Shown: piece by piece, positions 21,562 to 34,000 of the stretch
Position numbering within the stretch: the first letter of the stretch is position 1
How the letters are laid out: each line of letters opens with the position of its first letter
From: Azolla caroliniana
Lineage: Eukaryota; Polypodiophyta
Direction: 5' to 3'
Assembly: GCA_043228905.1 (NCBI GenBank)
Contig: JBHGNT010000020.1
Location: forward strand, 15,748,001-15,812,000
DNA length: 64,000 nt
The notes under the pieces: generated by a model
Told to the model about the DNA's origin: nothing
What the model saw: only the letters and a program-made list of their open reading frames with translations
Databases searched by the model: none
Made by a program: the position numbers and the translations under genes

Positions 21562-24500
21562 AGCCCTAGATCTGTGCAGCCCATTAGTGGTTCCATTCCC
21601 TCTAAGCAAGTTAGTGATGTGTTCGTAGCCCAAGTAGCAGTTAGTACTAAAAGTACCCCTCCAGTACATACCTTAGCCCTTCTAGATTCCGGAGCTAATT
21701 CTTGCTTCATGGATAGGAATTTTGCCCGAGCTCATCAGATATCTCTCAGAAAGCTCCCATGTCCAGCCTCAGTAGTAGTCATTGATGGTCGTCCCATTGC
21801 TTCTGGTAATATCATAGAAGAGTCGGAACCCGTTAATATTGTCCTAGATAACTTAACATGTGTAGTATCATTTAATATTATTAGTATTCCAGAACACCCC
21901 ATAGTTTTAGGATTACCATGGTTCGAGTTACATAACCCAGACATAGATTGGAGGACAAGGGAAATCCGGTTGCAACAAACCCAAGGACCTACCCAGAAGG
22001 TTGCAACCATTTCGCTACGTCAGTTGCGTGAGGAAGGGCGCAAGGAGGAAATGTTTCTCTTCGCAATATCAGTACAACCCTCCAGCACCACCAAAGAGGA
22101 GTCCACCGTTCAACTTCCCGAGAAGTATCGTCAGTATGCTGATGTGTTCGATAAAGTACAAGCCAACACACTTCCTCATCATCGGCCGTACGATTGCGCC
22201 ATCGACTTACAACCGGGAAAAGAGCCGCCATGGGGGCCGATCTACAATTTGTCACCAACCGAGCTAGAAGTCCTTCGAGCCTATATAGAGGAGAATTTGG
22301 AGAACGGTTTCATTCGGCATTCGAAATCTCCAGCCGGCGCACCCATTTTCTTCGTCAAGAAAAAAGATGGCTCGCTTCGACTCGTTGTAGATTACCGTGG
22401 CTTGAATAAAGTCACAGTAAGAAATAGGTATGCTCTTCCCCTTATCTCAAGTCTTTTAGAACGGATCAACGGTGCCAGGTTCTTCACGAAGATTGACTTA
22501 CGAGGAGCCTATAACCTCGTACGGATCCGACCAGGAGATGAATGGAAGACCGCGTTTCGCACCAGATATGGGCACTTCGAGTATACGGTCATGCCGTTCG
22601 GACTCACTAATGCGCCGGCAGTCTTCCAGCACATGGCGAATGATATATTTCGAGATCTCTTGGATGATTTTTTGATCATCTATTTGGATGATCTACTGGT
22701 TTATTCAAAGACCCAAGAAGAACATGATTCTCATGTACTATTAGTACTAAAACGACTTCGAGAACATGGTCTGTATGCAAAGTTAGAGAAATGTAGTTTC
22801 GGGTGCAACCAAGTGGAATTTCTCGGCTATGTCATCTCCTCAGAAGGCATATCTATGGACCCAGCCAAGGTCAAAACGGTGATAGAATGGCACACTCCGC
22901 ATTCGGTGCGGGATGTGCAATGCTTCCTAGGCTTTGCAAATTTTTACCGGAAGTTCATACAAAATTACTCAAAAATTGTGCTGCCTCTCACACAGCTCAC
23001 CAGGAAGGGACAATCATTCATTTGGTCTAAAGAGACGGACATGGCTTTCGAGAGTCTTAAGAAGGCGTTTACATCAGCTCCAATTTTAGGTCATGTGGAT
23101 CCGGAAAAACCATTCATTATCGAAGCTGACGCATCGGATTTCGCATTGGGGAGCATTCTGTCACAACAGGGTAACGACGAGAAGCTACATCCTGTGGCTT
23201 TCCACTCCCGTAAGTTTGACGCCGCCGAAATCAACTACGAAATTCATGATAAAGAGCTATTAGCAATAGTTGATTCTTTTATGCAATGGAGGCATTTCCT
23301 GGAGGGATCTCCTCATCAGGTCACTGTATTCAGTGACCACAAGAACCTTGCCTACTTTCAAGATGCTCGTGTACTGAATCGACGTCAAGCTCGGTGGGCC
23401 CACTTCCTCACACGCTTCGACTTTAAAATTACATATCGTCCGGGGAAGCACCAAGGGAAGGCAGATGCATTATCACGGCGTTCGTATCTAACACCACGTC
23501 CCGGTGAGCCAGCTTTCGATAACCAGAAGCAAGTAATCTTGGGTCCAGCACGACTGCAAGCAGCACAGGTCTTTGACATACCCGTGGATTCCGACATTAC
23601 CAATACTATACGTGAGGACTTGAAGACTGACGCTTTCGCCCAAGCTATACTAGCACAAATTGACCCCTCTCGAGCGTCATGTTCACAATCACAATCACCA
23701 GGTACGGATTATCGGCAATTCAAATACTGTGATGGATTACTCTTCTTTAAAGAACTTTTGTATGTTCCTAATGGTTCTTGCCGCCTTCGAGTAGTACAAA
23801 ATTGCCATGACACATATACAGCAGGACATTTTGGTAGTACTAAAACATTAGATTTAGTACAACGATCATTCTGGTGGCCCCGTATGCGACAATTTGTCGA
23901 AGATTTTGTTCGGACTTGCGATACATGCTGCAGAGCGAAAATGCCAAGACATCATCCATATGGTTTATTAGAACCATTACCAATTCCAAGCAAGCCATGG
24001 CAATCCATTGCTCTTGACTTCATTACAGATCTTCCAGTCTCTAAGGGATTCAGTGCGATTCTCACAGTGGTGGATCGATATACGAAGATGGCTCATTTCT
24101 TACCATGTACTAAAGAAATATCTAGTGAAGACACCGCCGAAATTGTCATGCGGGAAGTATGTCGGCATCATGGACTCCCTGATAATATCATCAGCGATCG
24201 TGGACCTCAGTTTGTGTCAAAATTCTGGAAGCACCTTTTTAAAATGCTGAAGGTCACTTGTAACCTCTCCTCCGGCTACCACCCACAAACCGACGGTCAA
24301 GCCGAACGAACAAATCAAACACTGGAGCAGTATCTGCGGTGCTTTCTCAACTATCATCAGAATGACTGGGCAGATATTCTTCAGTTCGCCGAATTTGCCT
24401 ATAATAACGCTATCCACGCATCGACTAAAGTCACGCCATTCTACGCTTATACGGGATATCATCCTCGGTGGTGTGTCCTTGAAACCCCAGAAGTGTCCAC

Positions 24501-25113
24501 AAATCCTTGCGCGGAGGATCGTTTGGAGCGGTTACGCAAGATACAAGCGGATTTATCTACTCAACTCCAGCAAGCTCAACAATCACACAAGGACTACGCA
24601 GATCGTCATCGACTTCCATCCAGTTTTAACATTGGAGATCGGGTGTGGCTGCTACGACGACACATCAAGACTACTCGCCCATGTGAGAAGTTGGATTATC
24701 GGCGATTAGGTCCTTTCCGTATTATCGGGAAGATTAATGATGTCGCTTTTCGTCTCGAGCTACCTCCGCAACTTCGGATACATCCGGTGTTTCATAGTTC
24801 TCTCCTCGAACCCTATCACGAGAGCACTATCCCAGGACGTACTATACAACCACCACCTCCTATCGAGCTCGAAGATGGACCTGAATATGAGGTCGCTGCC
24901 ATCCTCGATTCCAAGATTGTTCGCAACAAGCTCTACTATCTAGTCGATTGGCTAGGATATAGTCCCAGCGAGCGTACTTGGGAACCGATCGAGAATGTGA
25001 CCAATGCTCGTGCTCTTCTAGAAGACTTCCATCGACGATATCCCGAGAAACCGGGTCCTCAATCCAAAACGACTCGTGGAACTCGTCGTTTTAAAGGGGG
25101 GATAGTGTCATAA
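21523..25113 (+). CDS. pol: Pol polyprotein: protease, RT, RNase H, integrase, chromodomain
   Basis: Open frame of 1196 codons after the frameshift; the start given is the first -1-frame codon after the slippery site, as no ATG start exists. Positions below count from 21556. Aspartic protease LLDSGA is at 42-47. RT spans about 225-400, with YLDD at 376-379. RNase H acidic residues are D525, E567 and D594. Integrase has an HHCC zinc finger (H751, H758, C788, C791) and a D821-D881-E917 core with 35 residues between the last two. A GPF/Y-type segment is near 1051, and a chromodomain lies at about 1110-1163 (YLVDWLGY...TWEP). All catalytic residues are present and there is no internal stop. The last codons run through the polypurine tract and the TAA lies 6-8 bp into the 3' LTR. 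The chromodomain probably directs integration to methylated-histone heterochromatin, consistent with the satellite target. Confidence 0.95.
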   Translation, partial: RLSPAKIGAVWLDSPRSVQPISGSIPSKQVSDVFVAQVAVSTKSTPPVHTLALLDSGANSCFMDRNFARAHQISLRKLPCPASVVVIDGRPIASGNIIEESEPVNIVLDNLTCVVSFNIISIPEHPIVLGLPWFELHNPDIDWRTREIRLQQTQGPTQKVATISLRQLREEGRKEEMFLFAISVQPSSTTKEESTVQLPEKYRQYADVFDKVQANTLPHHRPYDCAIDLQPGKEPPWGPIYNLSPTELEVLRAYIEENLENGFIRHSKSPAGAPIFFVKKKDGSLRLVVDYRGLNKVTVRNRYALPLISSLLERINGARFFTKIDLRGAYNLVRIRPGDEWKTAFRTRYGHFEYTVMPFGLTNAPAVFQHMANDIFRDLLDDFLIIYLDDLLVYSKTQEEHDSHVLLVLKRLREHGLYAKLEKCSFGCNQVEFLGYVISSEGISMDPAKVKTVIEWHTPHSVRDVQCFLGFANFYRKFIQNYSKIVLPLTQLTRKGQSFIWSKETDMAFESLKKAFTSAPILGHVDPEKPFIIEADASDFALGSILSQQGNDEKLHPVAFHSRKFDAAEINYEIHDKELLAIVDSFMQWRHFLEGSPHQVTVFSDHKNLAYFQDARVLNRRQARWAHFLTRFDFKITYRPGKHQGKADALSRRSYLTPRPGEPAFDNQKQVILGPARLQAAQVFDIPVDSDITNTIREDLKTDAFAQAILAQIDPSRASCSQSQSPGTDYRQFKYCDGLLFFKELLYVPNGSCRLRVVQNCHDTYTAGHFGSTKTLDLVQRSFWWPRMRQFVEDFVRTCDTCCRAKMPRHHPYGLLEPLPIPSKPWQSIALDFITDLPVSKGFSAILTVVDRYTKMAHFLPCTKEISSEDTAEIVMREVCRHHGLPDNIISDRGPQFVSKFWKHLFKMLKVTCNLSSGYHPQTDGQAERTNQTLEQYLRCFLNYHQNDWADILQFAEFAYNNAIHASTKVTPFYAYTGYHPRWCVLETPEVSTNPCAEDRLERLRKIQADLSTQLQQAQQSHKDYADRHRLPSSFNIGDRVWLLRRHIKTTRPCEKLDYRRLGPFRIIGKINDVAFRLELPPQLRIHPVFHSSLLEPYHESTIPGRTIQPPPPIELEDGPEYEVAAILDSKIVRNKLYYLVDWLGYSPSERTWEPIENVTNARALLEDFHRRYPEKPGPQSKTTRGTRRFKGGIVS
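25093..25102 (+). other. Polypurine tract, gypsy element
   Basis: AAAGGGGGGA, followed by TAG and then the 3' LTR at 25106. This is the expected plus-strand primer. It lies inside the pol reading frame (encoding part of RFKGGIV), so coding and priming constraints overlap. Confidence 0.88.
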
Positions 25114-25391
25114 CTAGACTCGAACCCATAACCTTTTGTTACACGGGTCGAGACTTTACCATTAGGTTATGAATTGTAATTTGAAGGATATTATTTTCAT
25201 TTAGGTTTTATTGGGAAATTGATGTATATTCCAGATTTCTCTGGAACATTCTAGAAACTTCAGGAGTATTCCTGAAGACACTATAAAAGGAGGCGCAAGG
25301 CATTAGTTCGAACCAAATCGGTTCAACGCCAGTCTTAAGCCTTCTAACTACTGTTGTATATCTTCCTTCATATAATACATATATCTTTCGC

Positions 25392-25447
<56 letters not shown>

Positions 25448-25580
25448 ACTCATTCCTTCTCTCAAAGTTCGACACCTCTCATAGTACTAATCCTTCTCTG
25501 TCTTAGTACTATTCCCCAACAATAGTACTAATCCTTCTTTTAGTACTAATTCCTTCTCTGCCTTAATAGAGTTCCTGACA
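25106..25580 (+). repeat. 3' LTR of gypsy element (475 bp)
   Basis: Identical on reading to the 5' LTR except for one extra TC unit (25396-25443). It repeats the HSE array at 25229-25276 and the TATA box at 25282-25289, so this copy could drive transcription into the flanking satellite. It also supplies the pol stop codon. Confidence 0.95.
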
Positions 25581-25585
25581 ATACC
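25581..25585. repeat. Target-site duplication (right), gypsy element
   Basis: ATACC, matching 19806-19810; the satellite monomer resumes in register. Confidence 0.95.
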
Positions 25586-28500
25586 TGGCTCATATGATAT
25601 CGGATTTTTGTGTTCAAACATGCAAATCGAAGCTAACAATGCTAGCTATGTTATAGAATTAAAAAATCAAGATTTTGAAACTCAGGTCAAGAGACATGAA
25701 GAAATTAGCAAATTTGAGGAAGGACATGAGAAGAGCCTGTGAGTAAATTAAAATGTTCATACCTGGCTCGTTTGATATCGGATTTTTGTGTTAAAACATG
25801 CGTATCGAAGTTGAGAATGCTAGCTATGATAAGCAATTAAAAAATCAAGATTTTGAAACTCAGGTCGAGAGACATGAAGAAATTAGCAAATTTGAGGAGG
25901 GAGTTGACAAGAGCCTGTGAGTAAATTAAAATGTTCAAACATGGCTTGTGTGATATCGGATTTCTGTGTTAAAACATGCGTATGGAAGCTCGCAACGTTA
26001 GCTATGATAAGCAATTAAAAAATCAAGATTTTGAAACCTACATCGAGAGACATGAAGAAATTAGCAAATTTGAGGATGGACTCGAGAAGACCCTGTGAGT
26101 AAATTAAAATGGTCATACCTGGCTCGTGTGATATCGGATTTCTGTGTTCAAACATGCGTATTGAAGCTAAGAATGCTAGCTATGTTATGGAATTAAATAA
26201 TCAAGATTTTGAAACTCAGGTCGAGAGACATGAAGAAATTAGCCAATTTGAGGAGGGACATGAGAAGAGCCCGTGAGTAAATTAAAATGTTCATACCTGG
26301 CTCGTGTGATATCGGATTTCTGTGTTCAAACATGCATATTGAAGCTAAGAATGCTAGCTATGTTATGGAATTAAATAATCAAGATTTTGAAACTTAGGTC
26401 AAGAGACATGAAGAGACATGCAATTAAAATATTCATACCTGGCTCGTGTGATATCGAAGCTAAGAATGCTAGCTATGTTATGGAATTCAAAAATTAAGAT
26501 TTTGAAACTCAGGTCGAGAGACATGAAGAAATTAGCAAATTTGAGGAGGGACATGAGAAGAGCCCGTGAGTAAATTAAAATGTTCATACCTGGCTCGTGT
26601 GATATCGGATTTTTGTGTTCAAACATGCAAATCGAAGCTAACAATGCTAGCTATGATATGGAATTAAAAAATCAAGATTTTGAAACTCAGGTCAAGAGAC
26701 ATGAAGAAATTAGCAAATTTAAGCAAGAACATCAGAAGAGTCGGTGAGTGAATTAAAATGTTCATACCTGGCTCGTGTGATATCGGATTTTTGTGTTCAA
26801 ACATGCGTATTGAAACTCACAACGCTAGCTATGATAAGCCATTAAAAAATCAAGATTTTGAAACTCAGGTCGAGAGACATGAAGAAATTAGCAAATTTGA
26901 GGATGGACTCGAGAAGAGCCTCTAAGTAAATTAAAATGTTCATACCCGGCTCGTGTGATATCGGATTTTTGTGTTCAAACATTCAAATCAAAGCTAACAA
27001 AACTAGCTATGATCTGGAATTAAAAAATAGAGATTTTGAAACTCAGGTCGAGAGACATGAAGAAATTAGCAAATTTGAGGAGTGACATCAGAAGAGCCCG
27101 TGAGTAAATTAAAATGTTCATACCTGGCTCGTGTGATATCGGATTTTTGTGTTCAAACATGCAAATCGAAGCTAACAATGCTAGCTATGATGGGGAATTA
27201 AAAAATCAAGATTTTGGAACTCAGGTCAAGAGACATGAAGACATTAGCAAATTTAAGCAAGAACATCAGAAGAGTCGGTGAGTGAATTAAAATGTTCATA
27301 CCTGGCTCGTGTGATATCGGATTTTTGTGTTCAAACATGCGTATTGAAACTCACAACGCTAGCTATGATAAGCCATTAAAAAATCAAGATTTTGAAACTC
27401 AGGTCGAGAGACATGAAGAAATTAGCAAATTTGAGGATGGACTCGAGAAGAGCCTGTGAGTAAATTAAAATGTTCATACCCGGGTCGTGTGATATCGGAT
27501 TTTTGTGTTCAAACATTCAAATCGAAGCTAACAAAGCTAGCTATGATCTGGAATTAAAAAATCAAGATCTTGAAACTCAGGTCGAGAGACATGAAGAAAT
27601 TAGCAAATTTGAGGAGGGACATGAGAAGAGCCTGTGAGTAAATTAAAATGTTCATACCTGGCTCGTTTGAAATCGGATTTTTGTGTTCAAATATGCGTAT
27701 TGAAACTCACAACGCTAGCTATGATAAACAATTAAAAAATCAATATTTTGAAACTCAGGTCGAGCGACATGAAGAAATTAGCAAATTTAAGGATGGACTC
27801 GAGAAGAGCCTGTGTGTAAATTAAAATGTTCATACTTGGGTCGTGTGATATCGGATTTCTGTGTTCAAACATGCGTATGGAAGTTAAGAATGCTAGCTAT
27901 GTTATGGAATTAAAAAATCAAGATTTTGAAACTCAGGTCGAGAGACATGAAGAAATTAGCAAATTTGAGGAGGGACATGAGAAGAGACCGTGAGTAAATT
28001 AAAATGTTCATACCTGGCTCATGTGATATTGGATGTTTGTGTTGAATCATGCGAATCGAAGTTAACAAAGCTAGCTATGATATGGAATTAAAAAATCAAG
28101 ATTTTGAAACTCAGATCGAGAGACATGAAGAAATTAGCAAATTTGAGGAGGGACTTGGGAAGAGCCCGTGAGTAAATTAAAAAGTTCATACCTGGTTCGT
28201 GTGATATCGGATTTTTGTGTTCAAACATGCAAATCGAAGCTCACAAAGCTAGCTATGATATGGAATAAAAAAATCAAGATTTTGAAACTCAGGTCAAGAG
28301 ACATTAAGAAATTAGCAAATTTGAGGAAGGACATGAGAAGAGCCTGTGAGTAAATTAAAATGTTCATACCTGGCTCGTGTGATATTCGATTTTTGTGTTC
28401 AAACATGCGTATTGAAACTCACAACGCTAGCTCTGATAAGCAATTAAAAAATCAAGTATTTGAAACTCAGGTCGAGCGACATGAAGAAATTAGCAAATTT

Positions 28501-31016
28501 GAGGATGGACTCGAGAAGAGGCTGTGAGTAAATTAAAATGTTCATACCTGGCTCGTGTGATATCGGATTTTTGTGTTCAAATATTCAAATCGAAGCTAAC
28601 TAAGCTAGCTATGATATGGAATTAGAAAATCAAGATTTTGAAACTCAGGTCGAGAGACATGAAGAAATTAGCAAATTTGAGGAGGGAGTTGAGAAGAGCC
28701 TCTGAGTAAATTAAAATGTTCATACAGGGCTTGTGTGATATCGGATTTTTGTGTTAAAACATGCGTATGGAAGCTGACAACGCTAGCTATGATAAGCAAT
28801 TAAAAAATCAAGATTTTGAAACTCAGGTCGAGAGACATGAAGAAATTAGCAAATTTTAGGATGGACTCGAGAAGAGCCTGTGTGTAAATTAAAATGTTCA
28901 TACCTGGGTCGTGTGATATCGGATTTCTGTGTTCAAACATGCGTATGGAAGCTAAGAATGCTAGCTATGTTATGGAATTAAAAAATCAAGATTTTGAAAC
29001 TCAGGTCGAGAGACATGAAGAAATTAGCAAATTTGAGGAGGGACATGAGAAGAGACCGTGAGTAAATTAAAATGTTCATACCTGGCTCATGTGATATTGG
29101 ATGTTTGTGTTGAATCATGCGAATCGAAGTTAACAAAGCTAGCTATGATATGGAATTAAGAAATCAAGATTTTGAAACTCAGATCGAGAGACATGAAGAA
29201 ATTAGCAAATTTGAGGAGGGACTTGGGAAGAGCCCGTGAGTAAATTAAAAAGTTCATACCTGGTTCGTGTGATTTCGGATTTTTGTGTTCAAACATGCAA
29301 ATCGAAGCTAACAAAGCTAGCTATGATATGGAATTAAAAAATCAAGATTTTGAAACTCAGGTCAAGAGACATGAAGAAATTAGCAAATTTGCGGAAGGAC
29401 ATGAGAAGAGCCTGTGAGTAAGTTAAAATGTTCATACCTGGCTCGTGTGATATCGGATTTCTGTGTTCAAACATGCGTATTGAAACTCACAACGCTAGCT
29501 ATGATAAGCAATTAAAAAATCAAGATTTTGAAACTCAGGTCGAGCGACATGAAGAAATTAGCAAATTTGAGGATGGACTCGAGAAGAGCCTGTGAGTAAA
29601 TTAAAATGTTCATACTTGGCTCGTGTGATATCAGATTTTTGTGTTCAAACATGCGTATCGAAGCTAAGAATGGTAGCTGTGTTATGGAATTAAAAAATCA
29701 AGATTTTGAAACTCAGGTCGAGAGACATGAAGAAATTTGCAAGTTCGAGGAGGGACATGAGAAGAGCCCGTGAGTAAATTAAAATGTTCATACCTAGCTC
29801 ATGTGATATCGGATGTTTGTGTTCAAATATGCGAATCGAAGCTAACAAAGCTAGCTATGATATGGAATGAAAAATTCAAGATTTTGAAACTCAGATCAAG
29901 ATACATGAAGAAATTAGCAAATTTGAGGAGGGAGTTGAGAAGAGCCCGTGAGTAAATTAAAATGTTTATACCTCGCTCGTGTGATATCGGATTTTTGTGT
30001 TCATACATGCCTATCGAAGCTAACAACGCTAACTATGATATGAAATTAAAAATTCAAGATTTTGAAACTCAGGTCGAGAGACATGAAGAAATTAGCAAAT
30101 TTGAGGAGGGAGTTGAGAAGAGCCCGTGAGTAAATTAAAATGTTCATACCTGGCTCGTGTGATAACGGATATCTGTGTTCAAACATGTGTATCGAAGCTA
30201 ACAATGCTAGCTATGATATAGAATTAAAAAATCAAGACTTTGAAACTCAGGTCGAGAGACATGAAGAAATTAGCAAATTTGAGGAGGGAGTTGAGAAGAG
30301 CCCGTGAGTAAATTAAAATGATCATACCTGGCTCGTGTGATATCGGATTTCTGTGTTCAAACATGCGAATCGAAGATAACAACGCTAGCTATGACATGGA
30401 ATTAAAAAATCAAGATTTCGAAACTCAGATCAAGAGACATGAAAAAATTAGCAAATTTGAGAAGGGAGTTGAGAAGAGCCCGTGAGTAAATTAAAATGGT
30501 CATACCTGGCTCGTGTGATATCGGATTTCTGTGTTCAAACATGCGTATCGAACGTAACAATGCTAGCTATGTTATGGAATTAAGAAATCAGGATTTTGAA
30601 ACTCAGGTCGAGAGACATGAAGAAATTAGAAATTTTGAGCAGGGACTTGAGAAGAGGCCGTGAGTAACTGAAAATGTTCATACCAGGCTCGTGTGATATC
30701 AGATTTTTGTGTTCAAACATGCGTATCGAAGCTAATAATGCTAGCTATGATATGGAATTAAAAAATCAAGATTTTGAAATTCAGGTCGAGAGACATGAAG
30801 AAATTAGGAAATTTGAGGAGGGAGTTGAGAAGAGCCCGTGAGTAAATTAAAATGTTCATACCTGGCTCGTGTGATAACGGATTTCTGTGTTCAAATATGT
30901 GTATCGAAGCTAACAGTGCTAGCTATGATATAGAATTAAAAAATCAAGATTCTGAAACCCAGGTCAAGAGACATGAAGAAATTACCAAATTTGAGGAGGG
31001 AGTTGAGAAGAGCCCG
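25581..31016 (+). repeat. Satellite array right of gypsy element
   Basis: Forward monomers of about 178 bp. A segment at about 26.40-28.3 kb is a near copy of about 40.04-41.86 kb. Landmarks with TCGGTGAGTG at 26741 and 27275 match 40413 and 40947, both 13672 bp apart. The offset before a 27-bp deletion near 26.45 kb is 13645 bp. From about 30.8 kb the block moves into the monomer types of the 20-mer repeat. No gene or transposon is visible. Confidence 0.88.
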
Positions 31017-34000
31017 TGAGTAAATTAAAATGTTCATACCTGGCTCGTGTGATATCGGATTTCTGTGTTCAAACATGCGTATCGAAGCTAACAATCCTAG
31101 CTATGTTATGGAATTAAGAAATCAAGATTTTGAAACTCAGGTCGATAGACATGAAGGAATTAGCAAATTTGAGGAGGGAGTTGAGAAGAGCCCGTGAGTA
31201 AATTAAAATGTTCATACCTGGCTCGTGTGATAACGGATTTCTGTGTTCAAATATGTGTATCGAAGCTAACAGTGCTAGCTATGATATAGAATTAAAAAAT
31301 CAAGATTCTGAAACCCAGGTCAAGAGACATGAAGAAATTACCAAATTTGAGGAGGGAGTTGAGAAGAGCCCGTGAGTAAATTAAAATGTTCATACCTGGC
31401 TCGTGTCATATCGGATTTCTGTGTTCAAACATGCGTATCGAAGCTAACAATCCTAGCTATGTTATGGAATTAAGAAATCAAGATTTTGAAACTCAGGTCG
31501 ATAGACATGAAGGAATTAGCAAATTTGAGGAGGGAGTTGAGAAGAGCCCGTGAGTAAATTAAAATGTTCATACCTGGCTCGTGTGATATCGGATTTCTGT
31601 GTTCAAAGATGCGAATCGAAGCTAACAACGCTAGGTATCTTATGGAATTAAAAAATCAAGATTTTGAGACTCAGGTCGAGAGACATGAAGAAATTAGCAA
31701 ATTGGAGGAGGGAGTTGAGAAGAGCCCGTGAGTAAATTAAAATGTTCATACCTGGCTCGTGTGATAACGGATTTCTGTGTTCAAACATGTGTATCGAAGC
31801 TAACAATGCTAGCTATGATATAGAATTAAAAAATCAAGATTCTGAAACTCAGGTCGAGACACATGAAGAAATTACCAAATTTGAGGAGGGAGTTGAGAAG
31901 AGCCCGTGAGTAAATTAAAATGTTCATACCTGGCTCGTGTGATATCGGATTTCTGTGTTCAAACATGCGTATCAAAGCTAACAATGCTAGCTATGTTATG
32001 GAATTAAGAAATCAAGATTTTGAAACTCAGGTCGATAGACATGAAGGAATTAGCAAATTTGAGGAGGGACTTGAGAAGAGCCCGTGAGTAAATTAAAATG
32101 GTCATACCTGGCTCGTGTGATATCGGATTTCTGTGTTCAAAGATGCGAATCGAAGCTAACAACGCTAGGTATCTTATGGAATTAAAAAATCAAGATTTTG
32201 AGACTCAGGTCGAGAGACATGAAGAAATTAGCAAATTTGAGGAGGGAGTTGAGAAGAGCCCGTGAGTAAATTAAAATGGTCATACCTGGCTCGTGTGATA
32301 TCGGATTTTTGTGTTCAAACATGCGAATCGAAGATAACAACGCTAGGTATGACATGGAATTAAAAAATCAAGATTTTGAAACTCAGATCAAGAGACATGA
32401 AGAAATTCGCAAATTTGAGGAGGGAGTTGAGAAGAGCCCGTGAGTAAATTAAAATGGTCATACCTCGCTCGTGTGATATCGGATTCCTGTGTTCAAACAT
32501 GCGTATCGAAGCTAACAATCCTAGCTATGTTATGGAATTAAGAAATCAAGATTTTGAAACTCAGGTCGAGAGACATGAAGAAATTAGCAAATTTGAGAAG
32601 GGAGTTGAGAAGAGCCCGTGAGTAAATGAAAATGGTCATACCTGGCTCGTGTGATATCGGATTTTTGTGGTCAAACATGCGAATCGAAGATAACAACGCT
32701 AGCTATGACATGGAATTAAAAAATCAAGATTTTGTAACTCAGGTCGAGAGGCATGAAGAAATTAGCTAAATTGGGGAGGGAATCGAGAAGAGCCCGTGAG
32801 TAAATTAAAATGTTCATACCTGGCTCGTGTGATATCGGATTTTTGTGTTCAAACATGCGTATCGAAGCTCACAATGCTAGCTATGATATGGAATTAAAAA
32901 ATCAAGATTCTGAAACTCAGGTCGATAGACATGAAGGAATTAGCAAATTTGAGGAGGGACTTGAGAAAAGCCTGTGAGTAAATTAAAATGGTCATACCTG
33001 GCTCGTGTGATATCGAATTTCTGTATTCAAAGATGCGAATCAAAGCTAACAACGCTAGTTATCTTATGGAATTAAAAAATCAATATTTTGAAACTCAGGT
33101 CGAGAGACATGAAAAATTAGCAAATTTGAAGAAGGAGTTGAGAAGAGCCCGTGAGTAAATTAAAATGGTCATACCTGGCTCGTGTGATATCGGATTTTTG
33201 TGTTCAAACATGCGAATCGAAGAAAACAACGCTAGCTATGACATGGAATTAAAAAATCAAGATTTTGAAACACAGATCAAGAGACATGAAGAAATTCGCA
33301 AATTTGAGGAGGGAGTTGAGAAGAGCCCGTGAGTAAATTAAAATGGTCATACCTGGCTCGTGTGATATCGGATTCCTGTGTTCAAACATGCGTATCGAAG
33401 CTAACAATCCTAGCTATGTTATGGAATTAAGAAATCAAGATTTTGAAACTCAGGTCGAGAGACATGAAGAAATTAGCAAATTTGAGAAGGGAGTTGAGAA
33501 GAGCCCGTGAGTAAATTAAAATGGTCATACCTGGCTCGTGTGATATCGGATTTCTGTGTTCAAACATGCGTATCGAACGTAACAATGCTAGCTATGTTAT
33601 GGAATTAAGAAATCAAGATTTTGAAACTCAGGTCGAGAGACATGAAGAAATTAGAATTTTGAGCAGGGACTCGAGAAGAGGCCGTGAGTAACTGAAAATG
33701 TTCATACCAGGCTCGTGTGATATCGGATTTTTGTGTTCAAACATGCGTATCGAAGCTAACAATGCTAGCTATGATATGGAATTAAAAAATCAAGATTTTA
33801 AATTTCAGGTCGAGAGACATGAAGAAATTAGCAAATTTGAGGAGGGAGTTGAGAAGAGCCCCTGAGTAAATTAAAATGTTCATACCTGGCTCGTGTGATA
33901 ACGGATTTCTGTGTTCAAACATGTGTATCGAAGCTAACAATGCTAGCTATGATATAGAATTAAAAAATCAAGACTTTGAAACTCAGGTCGAGAGACATGA

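Larger units (their letters stand above)
19811..25580 (+). mobile_element. Complete Ty3/gypsy LTR retrotransposon, chromodomain (chromovirus) type
   Basis: A 5770-bp element inserted into satellite DNA. It has LTRs of 473 and 475 bp with TGTCA...TGACA ends, the 5-bp target duplication ATACC, gag and pol open frames, a polypurine tract, and domain order protease, RT, RNase H, integrase, chromodomain, which defines a Ty3/gypsy chromovirus. The LTRs are identical on reading except for (TC)23 versus (TC)24, and no coding frame is broken, so it inserted recently and may be autonomous. Three control features are unusual for a plant element: a heat-shock-element promoter, a self-complementary primer site in place of a tRNA site, and a -1 frameshift signal between gag and pol. 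Placement in the Tf1/sushi or Tcn1-like part of the chromoviruses is inference from the priming design. Confidence 0.96.

Noticed and set aside
21541-21568. Pseudoknot downstream of the frameshift hairpin (TAGG in the loop with CCTA at 21565-21568)
   Set aside because: Only 4 bp, and the 3-nt connecting loop is too short to cross an 11-bp stem; a simple hairpin is sufficient.
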